Positions 38,373 to 50,513 of a DNA stretch of 64,000 bases are shown here, piece after piece. The notes under the pieces were generated by a model. The model made no database searches. It was not told the DNA's origin and saw only the letters and a list, made by a program, of their open reading frames with translations. Each line of letters begins with the position of its first letter. The stretch's first letter is position 1. The stretch is from Tetradesmus obliquus (taxonomy: Eukaryota; Chlorophyta; Chlorophyceae; Sphaeropleales; Scenedesmaceae). Both the position numbers and the translations under genes were made by a program. The stretch lies in contig CP126199.1 of the NCBI GenBank assembly GCA_030272155.1, positions 372,001 to 436,000 of the forward strand, written 5' to 3'.

Positions 38373-41300
38373 GTACAAGCAGCATGTGAAGCTGCTGCTT
38401 GCGCAGCAAGACAACAGCACTGCGCAGCATACAGGAGTTCAGCTGAGCTGCCTGTTTGCTCAGCAACCTCTGGCTGCCCATTCTGCTAGGCTCAGTGTCT
38501 TCCAGCTCAACCTGACTTGGCTAGAACAATATGTTGACGTGTTGACTTGGTGTCTTGCTCCTATGCATTTAGCAAGCCGAGACAAAATGTGCCACTGATC
38601 TGCTGTGACTCGGCCAACCTTGTAAAGGCATTGGCTGGCAAGCCAACATGGCAGGCCTGGAATCAACCAACTGTTGGTGGCTGCTGCAGGCCAACATCAC
38701 CGAGTGCACATTCTACAACTACACTGCAGCATGTGGGTCCTGGCACCATCTTAGATGGTGTGAGCCACAACAGGTTGAACACATGGTGTGAGACCAGACA
38801 AGGAGAGCGAGCACCATAGAATACAATGCACACCGTTGAACGCCATAACTATCATGTTCAAACCCAGATACGTCTTACTGCAGTGCCCAATCGTTTTGTC
38901 TGGGCATCCTTGGATGCTGGATAGCATGAAATGGTAACCAGCATGCTGTGAGGTCATCACAACTTTGATTTGTTTTGTGCAGGTCAGCCTGGGCTTCAGC
39001 AACTTCACCAGCAATGCAGCCTCATTGGTGGATGGCTGGGGTGCTGTGTGCGTTGCTGATGCTGCTTAGGTGCGGCTGCCACACGGGTGCACAACAGCTG
39101 CCCAACTGCAGCACCCGATCTCAACATGTGCTATGCAGAGTGTTGGTGTCGTGTTCTGCTTGCTTTCAGTACCCCAGCAGTGCACATGTCAGGCATGAAG
39201 TCAAACAAGGCAGGTGATGCATCCACTGTGCATATAATGCAGTTTTGGCGGTGCTGCATTTAGACGCACATGTGTTTCCAGCCCGCACTGTGCTCAGCAG
39301 CAGGAGGCGTTACAGCACTGCTGCAGCATAGCACTGCAGCATACATACACTGCCCATGGCGTTTCTTTGCAGGTCAACATCAGCAGCTGTTCTTACGTGG
39401 GAAATCAGGCGGCGAAGGGTGCTGGCATAGCCATGCAAGGCAGCAGCAAGGTGCAACCTGTGTGCATCTCATCTGATGAGAGCTTGATTCAAGCTATGCA
39501 GTCTTTCATTTCAATATTCAAAGCAATACGATCCAAACCGTTACTCCAGCATACGGCAGCAGCCTGGCGTGTCAGCCAGCACCTCAATCAGCACACAGCA
39601 GCCAAGATATGCTCACGCATTGTATGCAGGGCCCGATGCACTGGGACTGCCATGACAGCACTCAACAGCCAATGACTGCAATTTTTATAACAGCTGCGCT
39701 GGCGCAAATGTTTGACCAATTGCACCGGCGCAGGTGCTGACCCAGCTGCACTGGCTGTGCCCAGCTGCAGGCGGTGATGCATGTACGCATACTTGGCCGC
39801 AAGAGTGTTGTGCATGGCGGGTTCGTCCACTTGCAGGACCAGGCTGGCCTAGATGTCACCAACACCACATTTGCCAGCAGCACTGCAAGCGGGCCCGACT
39901 GTGCAGGCTGAGAAATGGCTGCTGAAGCAGTTCTGCTGCTGATGCTGTGACGATGCATGCAGGTGGCTTTAGTCGACAGCCATGTGTCCAACAACAGTGC
40001 AGAGAGGTGAGCGGTGTACAGTATGCTGAGGCGGTAGTCTCCAGGTGTTTGGTGCTATATATATGCCATCAAGTGGACTGCTGGGGAACCCGGGCGGGCG
40101 CCCTCACAGTGCAATGAATGGCTGCCAGCAGGGCCCAGCAGGTGAACGACCTTCGATCAACGCACGTTTGAAGTCAATTGCAGCCTCTCACCTGGGCATT
40201 GAGCTGCTTTTAGATTCCCGTGTCGCTGTTGCCAGGAGCTATGACTACATGTACGACATTCATACATGTCAAACTGGTGCACAGCAATCGTGGCTGCTGT
40301 CGCCTGCCAGGGGTGGAGGTGTGCTGGTGTCCGGGCGTGCCAGCATGGTGATCAGAAACAGCACCCTGATGTCCAACACTGCGCGCGTTGCTGGTGGTGG
40401 TTTGCTGACAAGCGACACATCAGTGGTGAGGCTGTCAAGAGAATCACAGCTGCAATCTGACCGAAAGCAGTAGTGTACAGTAGTCACAACAGCAGCGGTG
40501 ATGACTGCTTGCAGTTGCTGTGCCAGTTTCTATGAAAGGCATGGCAGCCGCTGGCAGTATGTGACAAAATTGCCCCGGCATGCTGTTCCCTGCATGTGCA
40601 GCCACTGCCACACATCATTCACAGTTGCAGCCACTATGCTGCAGGTGACTGTCCTTGATGGCAGTATCACACACAACAGCGCTGGTGCAGAAGGTGGAGG
40701 AGGCATTGCTGCACTGAATACTGCGCGTGTGTTCCTGAATAGCACGGCAGTGGAGCACAACACTGCCGCTGGTGCTGGGGGTGGATTGAGCCTGGCAGGC
40801 AGCGCCCACATGGCATTAGGGAGCAGCACAGTCAGCTTCAACACAGCACGTTTTGGAGGAGGCATGTCACTGGCATCTAATGCTACAGTAGCTGATGTGC
40901 AAGCTGTTTTGGCAGCTGTTGTAAGCAATGCTGCCTCAGCTGGCCCAGATGTAGCTGCAGAGCCTTTAAGAGTTGACCTGATGAGCAACATATCAGCTGA
41001 AGGGTATGTCAGCCGTGCTACTGCTGATGGCAGTGCACTCGCATTGAAGCTGGCAGTATCAGGTACCATGGGATTGCCTGCACCCGGCGTTCTTGCAGCA
41101 GCAACATTAGGTAACGTGCAGGGGCTCGGTGCTAACACATCAGACGTAGCCGGGATTGTGTACTTGTTGTTGCGCATCCGCCAGCCGCCGGGCCGCTACA
41201 ACATGTCTGTAGCGTTGCCTGAGAACACAAGGGTTGCGCCGGCCAGCTTCAGCTTGTATGTGCGGGGGTGCATGCCTGGTGAGGTGGCGCCCCTGCCAGA

Positions 41301-43376
41301 TACATGTGAGCCATGCGTTCCTGGGTTCTACAGCTTGGACCCTACACAGGCGCTGTGCCAGCTGTGCCCTGCTGGCGCCGACTGCCCTGGCGGTGCATCG
41401 ATAATTCCACAGCCTGGCTGGTGGCACAGCGCAGCAACTTCAGCACAGATGCACAGGTGAGGTCAGTTCGGTGATTGCCATGAATGCTTGGCGCTGGCAG
41501 TGACGAACAAAAATGGTAGCGCTGGCGCCTGTGCCACAGCAAACTTGGGTGCCTGTGTTGCATCACAATCAGCACAGATGCACAGGTGGGGCCAGAGGGT
41601 GGGATTGCTTGGTGCCTGCATGGCAGTGTGGTGGCTGGTGCATTTGCCGCAGAAAACTCTGCACAGCTGCCAGCCAGGGTTCTTTCATCCTGCCAACTGT
41701 TCCTTTGCTAGCACTGCAAGTGAGCAGCACAGTCGTAAACTTCAACAAGTGAAGTTGCTGTCTGCTGTGTGCCTGCCTGCACAGGTGCCCCGACCCCGCT
41801 GCCTGTCAGGGCGACAGGCAAGCTGTGCAGGCCTGCAGCCTGGATGCAGCCTGCAGGGCCAGCAGCAGCTACAGCAGCCGCCAGTGCAGCACAGCACACA
41901 CCGGCCACGTCTGTGGCGCCTGTGCAAAGGGATTTAGTGCGTCAAAGCCGTTCCACTGCAGGGCATGCATGGGGGCTGGTGCAATCATAGGCATGTATGT
42001 GGCGGGCGGTTTTGTACTGCTGGCTGTCATCAGGATGTTGTGTCACTTCACACTGGCCGAGAATGTGGCGGCTGATGAGGATGACAGCAAGCAGCATGTG
42101 TCTGTGTTCATGAGGTGCCTGGTGCTGTACTCTCAGTGGATGCTGCTGGTGGCATCTATCAACATAGACTGGCCTGCAAGCATCTCGTATCCAATGCAAG
42201 TTCTGGGGTGGCTGTGGGCGCCGTCAAACCCTGAGACCTTGACCATTGACTGCCTGCTGTCAGAGAGAGCTGGCGTGCCAATTGCTGTGCAGCGTGTGGT
42301 GTTTTATATCAGCATGCCTGTCGTCATGCTGGTTGCGCTGCTGTTGGTCGAAGCGACTGTGCTGAGAGCAGCACGCAAGCGCAGCGCTGCAGCAACGGCA
42401 GCCAGAACGTCAACCAGATTGGGCAGCAACACTATTGTGGTGGTGTTTTTCTTCCTGCCAGGCGTGCTGAGGACGGTGTTTGGCTTCTTCGCATGTGTGC
42501 CGCTGGACGTGCCTGTTGCAGCACCCTACACAGCAGCTGCAGTTGGGTCGTACTGGGTATATGACGTGAATGTGGTCTGCTATGGTACTTGCTGGCACAG
42601 AGCATTGTCACTTGGGCTTGGGCTGCCTTGCACTGCTGCTGTGCGTTGGTGTGCCAGGAGCTATCATACTCATCACTGTGTCTAACCGCAAGCGCTTGAA
42701 TGATACCACCTTCAGGAGGCATTGGGGTTTCCTCACTCGCTCATACTGTGATGAGCGTTGCTAGTGGGAGGCTGTGGTGGTGGTTTAGACCGTGGTGCTT
42801 GTGGCTATCAATGCGTTTGGTGTGAACATGGGCGCATTGTACCAATCTGTCGTCATGACAGCTGCGCTTGGCATGCAGCTGTACCTGTTGATGGCGTTCA
42901 GGCCGTATGCATACCAGCCGGCGGGGCAGGCCATGCTGCGTGGTATGCAGTGCCTGCTGCTGACAAGCTATGTGGGGCTTACCTTCCAGCTAAGCAGCCG
43001 CTCCGTGAATGGTGTGCAGCCGTCAGCAGCATATGGCCTTGTGATGGGTGCAGTGCTGGTGCTTGCAAATGTAGCCTACGATAGCCTATGATAGCTTGCA
43101 AATGTAGCCTACGTATGATACGTGTGCTCAGTGATGTGGCAGCTGCTGCGGCATGTTGACTGGCGGGGACTTTTGCGACGGTGCGGAGTGCTAGCAGCAG
43201 TGTGCACTCATTTGTCGGCGGGCCCTGCACAGCATGCTCTGGGCAGCTGCCGCAGCAGGGGTCCAGGATGCAGCTTGAGCAGCAAGGCAATGCCGCTGCC
43301 AGCCGCAGTGCGGCTGGGAAGGACCCAAGCTGCGTGCAGGAAAGTGTTGCATGAAGCTTCATGCCCTTCCCCTTAA

Positions 43377-43868
43377 GGGAATCATCAGTTGTACTGCACT
43401 GATCTTGGCTTAGACTGTTTACATGAACATTTGCAATTGGATTCATGTGGGCATGCTGGTTATGTGATGGGAGACCTTCAGGATGCGGCGCAGGCTGGTG
43501 GTAGCTTGCAAGAAGAAGGTCTGTTGGCTTGCAGTAGGTTGGCATTTGTGTACACGTACATTCCATGCGCGTGGTGTTTGCGCTGACATACCATGCAGCC
43601 TGCCGTGAGTGGTTCTACTCACATGCATGCTGGCTTAGCTCCTAACACACACATCAACCAGCTGTGCCATGCATATGCTTGACTGCAACAGGAACCAGCG
43701 CTTGTGCAAAACTAGCATTGCAATTTTCTGAAGACTATCAGTAGCAGGCCGCCTGAGATGCCAGTGGCAACATCATCAGTGCACTGAGTGCTGCTGAGCC
43801 ATCCCGCACTGTTCAATGCAGGCAATGGTAAGCCTGCACATCTCCGGCCGTATTGCCGGAGTTTTGCC

Positions 43869-43916
<48 letters not shown>

Positions 43917-44352
43917 GCTACCATATGCATAGCAGTCTATGACATGCGACAAGAGGCCACATGCTGGGGAAGGACACCCGCTAGCCTTGCATCAAGAGTG
44001 CTGATGGGGGGCTATGTGCAGCGCAGACATGTACCAGGCAAACTCTCTGTCAACTGATGCGTAGACTGCGCTGGCATGCCTGCCAGAATCAAAGCAGACC
44101 ATGCAGGATGCCCTATTTGCTTGACTCCACCTGCCGCCTCATGCCCAGTGTCCGCTGTAGTGAAGCACACCCGATGCTAATGCTTCAGCAAACAAGCCTT
44201 CAAAAGCAAAACGGCATGCAACAATGCAGCCTGCTGATAGCGCGGTGGCGCTGCGCAGCTACAAACGCAATGTCGCCTGCACGTGACCCTGGTATGCACA
44301 GTGTTGCCAGCTCCTCGTCCTGCTGCCCAAAAAGTCACTCTTTGTCTTTCAG
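43377..44352. other. intergenic, convergent Pmp and AT-hook genes
   Basis: No gene recognised. A clean CTG tract of about 15 units lies at 43870-43916. The rest shows no structure I can name. Confidence 0.5.
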
Positions 44353-46038
44353 TCACTCTTCAGCATCATCCTGCTGTGGCAGCTGCAGCAGTGGGTGTCC
44401 TTGTGCCAGGGCCTGTGCTGCTGACTCTGCTTCTGCAGAGAGCTGCTGCAACCCAGGCAGCAGCTCCAGCAGCTCATCCAGGCTCTCACTGGCTGACCTG
44501 CGCGCCAGGTCAGCCGCTGCATCAACTGCCAGGTCAGCAGCTGCTTCAACTGCCAGGTCAGCAGCTGCTTCAACTGCCAGGTCAGCATCCTCGCCAGCTG
44601 CCAGGTCAGCAGCCTCATCAGCTGCCAGGTCAGCATCTGCTTCACCTGCCAGGTCAGCATCCTCGGCAACTGCCAAGTCAGCATCCTCGGCAACTGCCAA
44701 GTCAGCATCGTCGCCAGCTGCCAGGTCAGCCTCATTGCCAGCTGCCGGGTCAGCATCTGCATCAACTGCCAGGTCAGCACCGACGTCATGTGCCAGGTTG
44801 GCAATGCTGTTGCTCACACCATGTGCTGAGCCGGCCGCTGCACTGCCAACACCAGCAGCCCCATTAAAGCTGTTGCTGCCAGCTGCCGTGCCCCGAGCAT
44901 TGCCAGGTGCGGCGCCGACACCACTGCGGCTTGGGCTGGCAGCAGCCGCTGCTGCTGCTGCTGCTGCTATATCTGCTGCTGCCGCTGCTGTATCTCCTGC
45001 GATTGCGTGCATCAGATCTTGCTGCTGCTGCTTCAGTGCTGGTAGGTGCTGCTGAGCCTGCTGCGCCATTGCAATCAGCTCCAGCAGAGCCTGCAAGCAG
45101 CAGAGTAGAATAAGACAGACAGGCACTGCTGAACAGGGCTGCGCCAAAACAGAGGAGCAAGGGAGCAGTGATGGAGGTGTCTGACCAGTGCATGCATGCA
45201 AATGTTGGTCACATGCTGATCACATTACTGGCCAGCAGGTGCGGGTCCAGCCTCCCCTCCACCTCTCCCTTTGTCCCCACAACTTCATCATCATCATGTT
45301 ACCCATCAAGCCATAGCATCAACGCCCACAACTTCAGATCATCTGCATGATGCACCTGCACACATCCCGCCAGCTCACCTGAGGGTTTTCAAGCATCATC
45401 TGCTGCAAGTCCGGGTGATCATCAAACACCTGGCCTAGCTGCAGCAGCGCAGCACCATTCGGTGCCCTCACCCTCTCCTCAACGGCAGCTATCACCTGAA
45501 GGCAGGTGAAGGCCAGCAACAGCAGCAGCTCAGTCGGTCCAGCATCAGCAGGCAGTTTGACTCAGCGTAAACTAATGCCAGAAGCAGCCTTGCCAAAAGC
45601 ACACTTGCCAACAGCCACAAACTGCCAGACCATGCGAGTCAGGGTCTTGCTCTTGTGCCTGCCTTCTGCAATGAATTCTGCTGGCACATGTCCCTGATCA
45701 ACACTCCCAGCACTCACAAGAAGCCTCATACTAATCAAGCTTTACCCCGCCCTTTCCAGAAACCAGCAACAGCACCACACACGTGCTAGCTCCCCCACCA
45801 CACCTGCCACCAGCCGCACCTGCACCAGCCGTGCCAGCAGCGCCTGCCTGTCCTGCAGCTTGCGCTGCCGCTCACTGTCCAGCTGCGCAGCCGCCTCATG
45901 CAGCTCAGGGTGCTGCAGCAGCGTGGGGCTAGGGGGCTCCAGGGGGCTGGGCTCCAGGGGGTGGGGGTCCACCAGTGGATGCGGCCGCTTGTAGCTGCTG
46001 CTGCTGCTGTAGCTGGGGCTGCCTGGTGTGTTTGTGAA

Positions 46039-46069
<31 letters not shown>

Positions 46070-46636
46070 AGGTCACCTGGCTGCTGAGGGGATTGCTGAC
46101 TGCTAGCGGGCGGCTGCTGCTGCTGGCGCATTCGCGGGGGCAGGTTGAGTGGAGGCAGCGCGCCCAGGCCTAGCGGCACCTGCCCGTTGACACCCGGGTT
46201 CACTGCCCTGTTCTCGACTGAACTAGTGATACTGAAGCCGTTGGGGTAGCGGCTGCTGCCTTGCTGTGCACCGTTAGGGTAGCGGCTGCTGCTGCTGCTG
46301 CTGCTGCCATTGAGCTGCACATCACCCTGTTGCTTGTTGCTGTCCAGCTCTGACGGCCCTTCATCATCACCTCCTAACCCAGCAGCAGCTGCTGCTGCTG
46401 CCTCCTCCACGCTGTCCATTGCAGCTGTATTGGCAGCCGACCAGGCAGCAGCAGGCGTGCTCCAGGCATGCTCTAGCCGCTCCCGATCATGCAGCAGCGA
46501 GGCCCAGTGGTCAGTGATGGCCTCACCCTCCCAATTGCCCTCCCACACAGAGTCCCTGTGCGGCTCAAGAAGGCCTGAGCCCTGACCAAAGCTGTCAGAG
46601 CCCTCCCAGGCATGCCACGGAGGCTCGACTGCGCCA

Positions 46637-46667
<31 letters not shown>

Positions 46668-47883
46668 ACGGGTCTGGAGGCGGGTCGACTTGCTGATCCC
46701 GCTGCTGTTGGGCATCGGGTGGCGCAGGCGCTGCTGCCGCTCCTGCTGCCGCCAGCATGCTAGCGTCAGAGCCGCGCATAGCTGCTGACTGCTGCTGCTG
46801 CTGCTGCTGCTGGTCATTTGCTGTGTGCACAACATGCGCAGCCTGTTCTACAGCAGCTGATGCCGCTACACTTGGCCGCCGCCTGCGTCTCAAGCAGCTG
46901 CTGCTGCTGCTGCTGCTACTGCTGGCTGCTGTCCTTGGTGAGCTGCTGTGTGTCAAAGCTGGGCTTGCAGCCAGGTCAGGGCCGGCATCAGTCTTGCGTG
47001 GCCTGCCACGCGGCTTGACACTGCTGCTGCTGCTGCCGCTGTGGACAAGCTCAGCAGTGCCTGTTGCTGAGGACTGCACTGCTGCTGCTGCTGCTGCTGC
47101 CTGCTCAGATTGCAGTTTTGCTGGCCTGCCCTTGGGCTTGCCAGAACTGCTCCTGCTGCTGCTCGTGCCCTTCCTGCCTTTACGAGCTGCTTTGGGCTTT
47201 AGCTGCAAGTGCTCCAAAGCCTGCTGCTGCTCAAGCAGCCTGCCAGCCCTGCTGCTCCTGATAATCTGGTCAAGGCCTGCCACTGGTGACGCTGCACCTG
47301 CTGCACCTTCTGCACTACTCTGCTGCTGTACGTCAGACGGCAAAGTTCTGTCACTGCTGCTGCTGCTGCTGCTGCCAGTTACACCAGGCTGTGCAACATC
47401 CTGCACTTGTGTCTGCTTGCGTGGCCGTCCTCGCTTGCGGACAGCACTGCCATCATCCACCACTGCCGCACCTGCTGCAGCAGCCACAGCTGCTGCTGCT
47501 GCTAAAGGCAGGGATGCAGTGTGTGCCCTGCCCCTGCTGCTGTAACCAGTCCCCAGCCCCAACAGCTGCTGCTGCTGCTGCTGCTGTTGCTGTGGGTGGT
47601 GTGGCATGTAGCCCCATAGACCTGCAGCACCTGCTGCAGCTGCAGCAGCCACAACAATGCGCGCACCAGCAGCGCTGCTGCTGCTGCCAAACACAGTGTG
47701 TGTTGCAGGTGTACTGATGCCACTGCTGCCGATTGCATGGCACTGCTGCAAACGCTGCAGGACGGCCAGCAGCTGTACATGGTGCTTACTTCTGCAGCTT
47801 CCTTTGCTGCAGGCTGCTGCACTGCTGCATGGCAGCTGCCGGTTGTGCTGCAGGGGCTGCACCTGCAAGCTGCCAAAGCTCAT
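44353..47883 (-). CDS. large AT-hook protein with acidic 8-residue repeats
   Basis: Three phase-0 exons on the minus strand: 47883-45820, 45495-45379, 45090-44353, giving about 972 residues. Three AT-hook cores bind the minor groove of AT-rich DNA in known proteins: KRGRPRK (about residue 150), KPKGRPAK (about 245) and KPRGRPRK (about 290), with a basic RRRRRP patch after them. The rest of exon 1 is Ser/Gln/Ala low complexity. Exons 2-3 join into a helical segment, VFDDHPDLQQMMLENPQ-ALLEL. Then come twelve 8-residue repeats of the form DADLAVAE (44504-44791), and an acidic end, QDDAEE. A chromatin role is inferred from the hooks only. The start is the first ATG; an upstream exon is possible. 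Confidence 0.72.
44504..44791 (-). repeat. 24-bp coding minisatellite, twelve units
   Basis: Exactly 288 bp, twelve units of 24 bp; on the plus strand each begins GCCAGGTCAGC or a near variant. It encodes an 8-residue acidic, Ala/Leu-rich repeat (ADLAVEAA and variants) that stays in frame throughout. Some neighbouring units are identical, suggesting recent unequal exchange. Confidence 0.92.
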
Positions 47884-48695
47884 GTGCTGCTGTGAAACCT
47901 GCTGCTGAGCTGGCGCTTTCAATGCTGCTGTTATTGCTGAAGATGAACTTTGTGTGCCTGCAGCAAATCAAGCGCAGCATGCACAACATCTGAGAGAGAG
48001 CAGCAGCAGCACAGCACTGGCAGCGGGTGCTACGTCGCAACAGCATCGACCTCAAACTGGAATGGGTCTGCTGTAGTGCTGACATCTCAAACATACATTG
48101 GCATGCAACTGTTTGAGGAGATGGCGGGGCCTGGTTGTGCTGCTGCTGCTGCTACTGCTGCTGCTTCACGTGCAGGGTGTGCACACTGACGACATGGCCA
48201 GCACGTTAGGCCACATGCAAGCCCTGCCACACCCACCTCTACTTCATCGGTCCTATTATGTTCATAATTCAGCCAAACGTTGGTGAGAGAGCAGGCGAAA
48301 TGAGATGTACCCGCAAACTCAGGCTGAGAGCAGCAGCAACGGCAGTTGAACGCGATCAACAACGTATAGCTAAGCTATGGGTAACAATGATGACTGACTG
48401 TCTGCATTTTATCGTGTTGTCAGCTGTCCTTTGCCATGCTGTCAACTCCGGAACAACGTGGACACGCATTCAACCGTACGATGTCTAAAAGATGAACTGA
48501 GGCAACTATCACTCAACAAATTATAATATTCAAGTGACCGTGTCACCGCTAGCTCTCGGGCTGCTTTGTTCGCCAACGATCTGCACTCACCCACACCGTA
48601 TTTGGCCAGATGTGAAGGTTTTTCCGGTTACTAGACGCCTTAACTTCAGAACTTGAGCTCAAAGGTCTCTTGCTGGCGGTCAACTGCAGCAGCTG
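47884..48695. other. divergent spacer, AT-hook and SirB1-like genes
   Basis: The flanking genes point outward from here. A CTG/GCTACTGCTGCTG run lies at 48138-48165. An AT-rich TTATAATATTC at about 48520-48530, 165-175 bp before the next ATG, could be promoter sequence. No other gene seen. Confidence 0.45.
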
Positions 48696-49580
48696 ATGCT
48701 AGCAGCAAGCAGGCCGTGCATGCTTGCCTCCCACCGGCCTGGGGCAGCTGCTGCGCCGTCCCTTGGCCTGCATGCACGGCACACAGCTGCTACTCGCCGG
48801 CATGGCTCCGGTGTCAGCTGCAGGGCCACGCCTGAGCAGCAGCACAGTGCAGCGCGGAGACTGTATGAGCAGGCCTTGTCAGACAGCTTGCACGACCTGT
48901 CTCTTGACTTTGACAAGACATACCTCAAGTGCCGCTGCACCACATCAGTGCCAGTGTGCATGGAGGAGGAAGAGGAGGAGCAGCCAGCTGCAGCAAGCTG
49001 GGAAGACAGCAGTAGCGATGGGGCAGCACAGGCGCAGCTAGCTGCTGCAGCAAGCCAGGCGCAGCACCTGGACTGTATGATGGCTGGCTTCCAGGCGTTC
49101 CTGCAGTACCAGCAGCTAGTCAGCTCCAGCACCACAGAGAGCAACAGTTCCCTGCTTGCACAGCCAGAGCATCAGCAGCAGCAGCAACAGCAGGAGTTAC
49201 ATGAGCGTAGTGAGCGTTCGGACGCTGGTGCAATGATACCTCTAGAGAGCATTGGCAGCAGCAGCAGCAGCAGCAGCAGTGGCAGCAGCAATGATCCTGC
49301 AAGCCCCATCGACCTGCTGCACTGCGCAGTGCTCATTGCAAGGCATGCCTACCCTGCAGCAGACCTGGAGCAGATCCGGGCAGCAGTAGCAGCCCTGGGC
49401 GCCCGCGCAGCAGCAGTGGCTGCAGCAAGCAGCAGCGGCAGCAGCAGCAGCAGGGTGCGTGCGCTGGCTGCTGCCGTGAGCCATGTGCTGTATGAGGTTG
49501 AGGGCTTCCAGGGGGCAGTTGATGACTATTACAGCCCTGACAGCCAGTGCATCAACAGGCTGCTGGAGACAAAGCAAGGT

Positions 49581-49621
<41 letters not shown>

Positions 49622-49974
49622 TGTGAAGCAACGCCCGCAGGGCAGGCAAGCATACTCTGCATGGTAGTACATGGTGGGTTGGAGTTTAGACGGTGACGGG
49701 GGCCGTCCATGCAGAGCAAGCAAGTAGCAACTGTGAAGAGTAATGCCTGTCACCAACGTTCATGTGCACATTGTGTAGTAGTCCAAGTACGAGTACTCGT
49801 GCCACTCATGGCCATGTTATGCTGTGTGCTGTGTGCTCTGCCCTTGCTGCCTGCACAGGCAGCCCTGCGCTGCTGGCGCTGCTGCACAAGCTGGTGGCAG
49901 CAGCAGCAGGCCTGGAGCTGGCCGCAGTGACGCTGCCAGGCCACACCTTCCTGCAGCCGCTGTCGCCAGTTCAA

Positions 49975-50011
<37 letters not shown>

Positions 50012-50472
50012 GCGGCGGTGCGGTCGAGTGGGTTGCCTCGCCGTACCTGATCGACCCCTTCAATGCCGGCCAGGTACGCGAGCTGTCCAGCAGCTGCATC
50101 ATCAGGCAGCGTAGCTTAGCGCTGCAGATCACAGTACAACACAGCACGGCTCTCAGGGATGCTGGCAGCATACAATGCTTTGGCAAGGCTGCTTCATGTT
50201 TTTGTGCCGCTGTGAGGCGCCGTCCAATGATAAGCAGACAGCTCCATGCACACTGGATGACGCTGCAACGCCTGCAGCTGCCTGGCTGGCTTGCTGCCAC
50301 ACTGCTGAACTGACCACAACATACCTTTCTGCTGCCACCCTCAACACACTTTGCATACATATGCGCAGGTCTGCAGCAGCAGCGTGGTGGAGGCGCGGCT
50401 CAGCGCCTGCTGGGGCTACCCGGGACAGACGCTGCGCCTCAACACAGACCATGTCACACTGCCGCAAGGCGC

Positions 50473-50513
<41 letters not shown>

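Larger units (their letters stand above)
31723..43376 (+). pseudogene. decayed Pmp-repeat multispanning membrane protein
   Basis: The family has an extracellular right-handed beta-helix of Pmp-like repeats (consensus xFxxNxA...GGAxxV), a Cys-rich EGF-like segment, then several membrane spans. Here a hydrophobic signal-like segment (WLHVLLLTLTF) comes first, then repeat exons of 78-81 nt to about 39.5 kb, larger repeat exons at 40312-40425 and 40645-41456, a Cys-rich CEPCVPGFYSLDP segment, and from 41785 about nine hydrophobic spans (for example GMYVAGGFVLLAVIRM, VVVFFFLPGVLRTVFGFF). Breaks: frame change near 32310-32345; an 82-nt and an 80-nt exon (34371-34452, 37930-38009) where siblings are 81; TAG at 37206, 39067, 42762 and 42786; frameshift near 42637; a small duplication at 43070-43110. 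At least eight lesions mean it is very probably dead. Start and some exons are uncertain. Confidence 0.8.

Noticed and set aside
37206-42788. TAG read as a sense codon in the Pmp gene (stop-codon reassignment)
   Set aside because: The TAG codons fall where relatives would have different residues (Tyr, Gln, Trp), and one-base indels occur in the same gene. Other genes here use TAG as a true stop, for example CB5LP and the Gln-rich gene. Gene decay explains it better.
45742-45819. AT-hook gene ending at 45742 as a single-exon 726-residue protein
   Set aside because: A good donor at 45819 and two downstream phase-0 exons continue the protein. The tail read past the donor is Cys/Trp-rich and unlike the rest. 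The reading also begins with a TTG.
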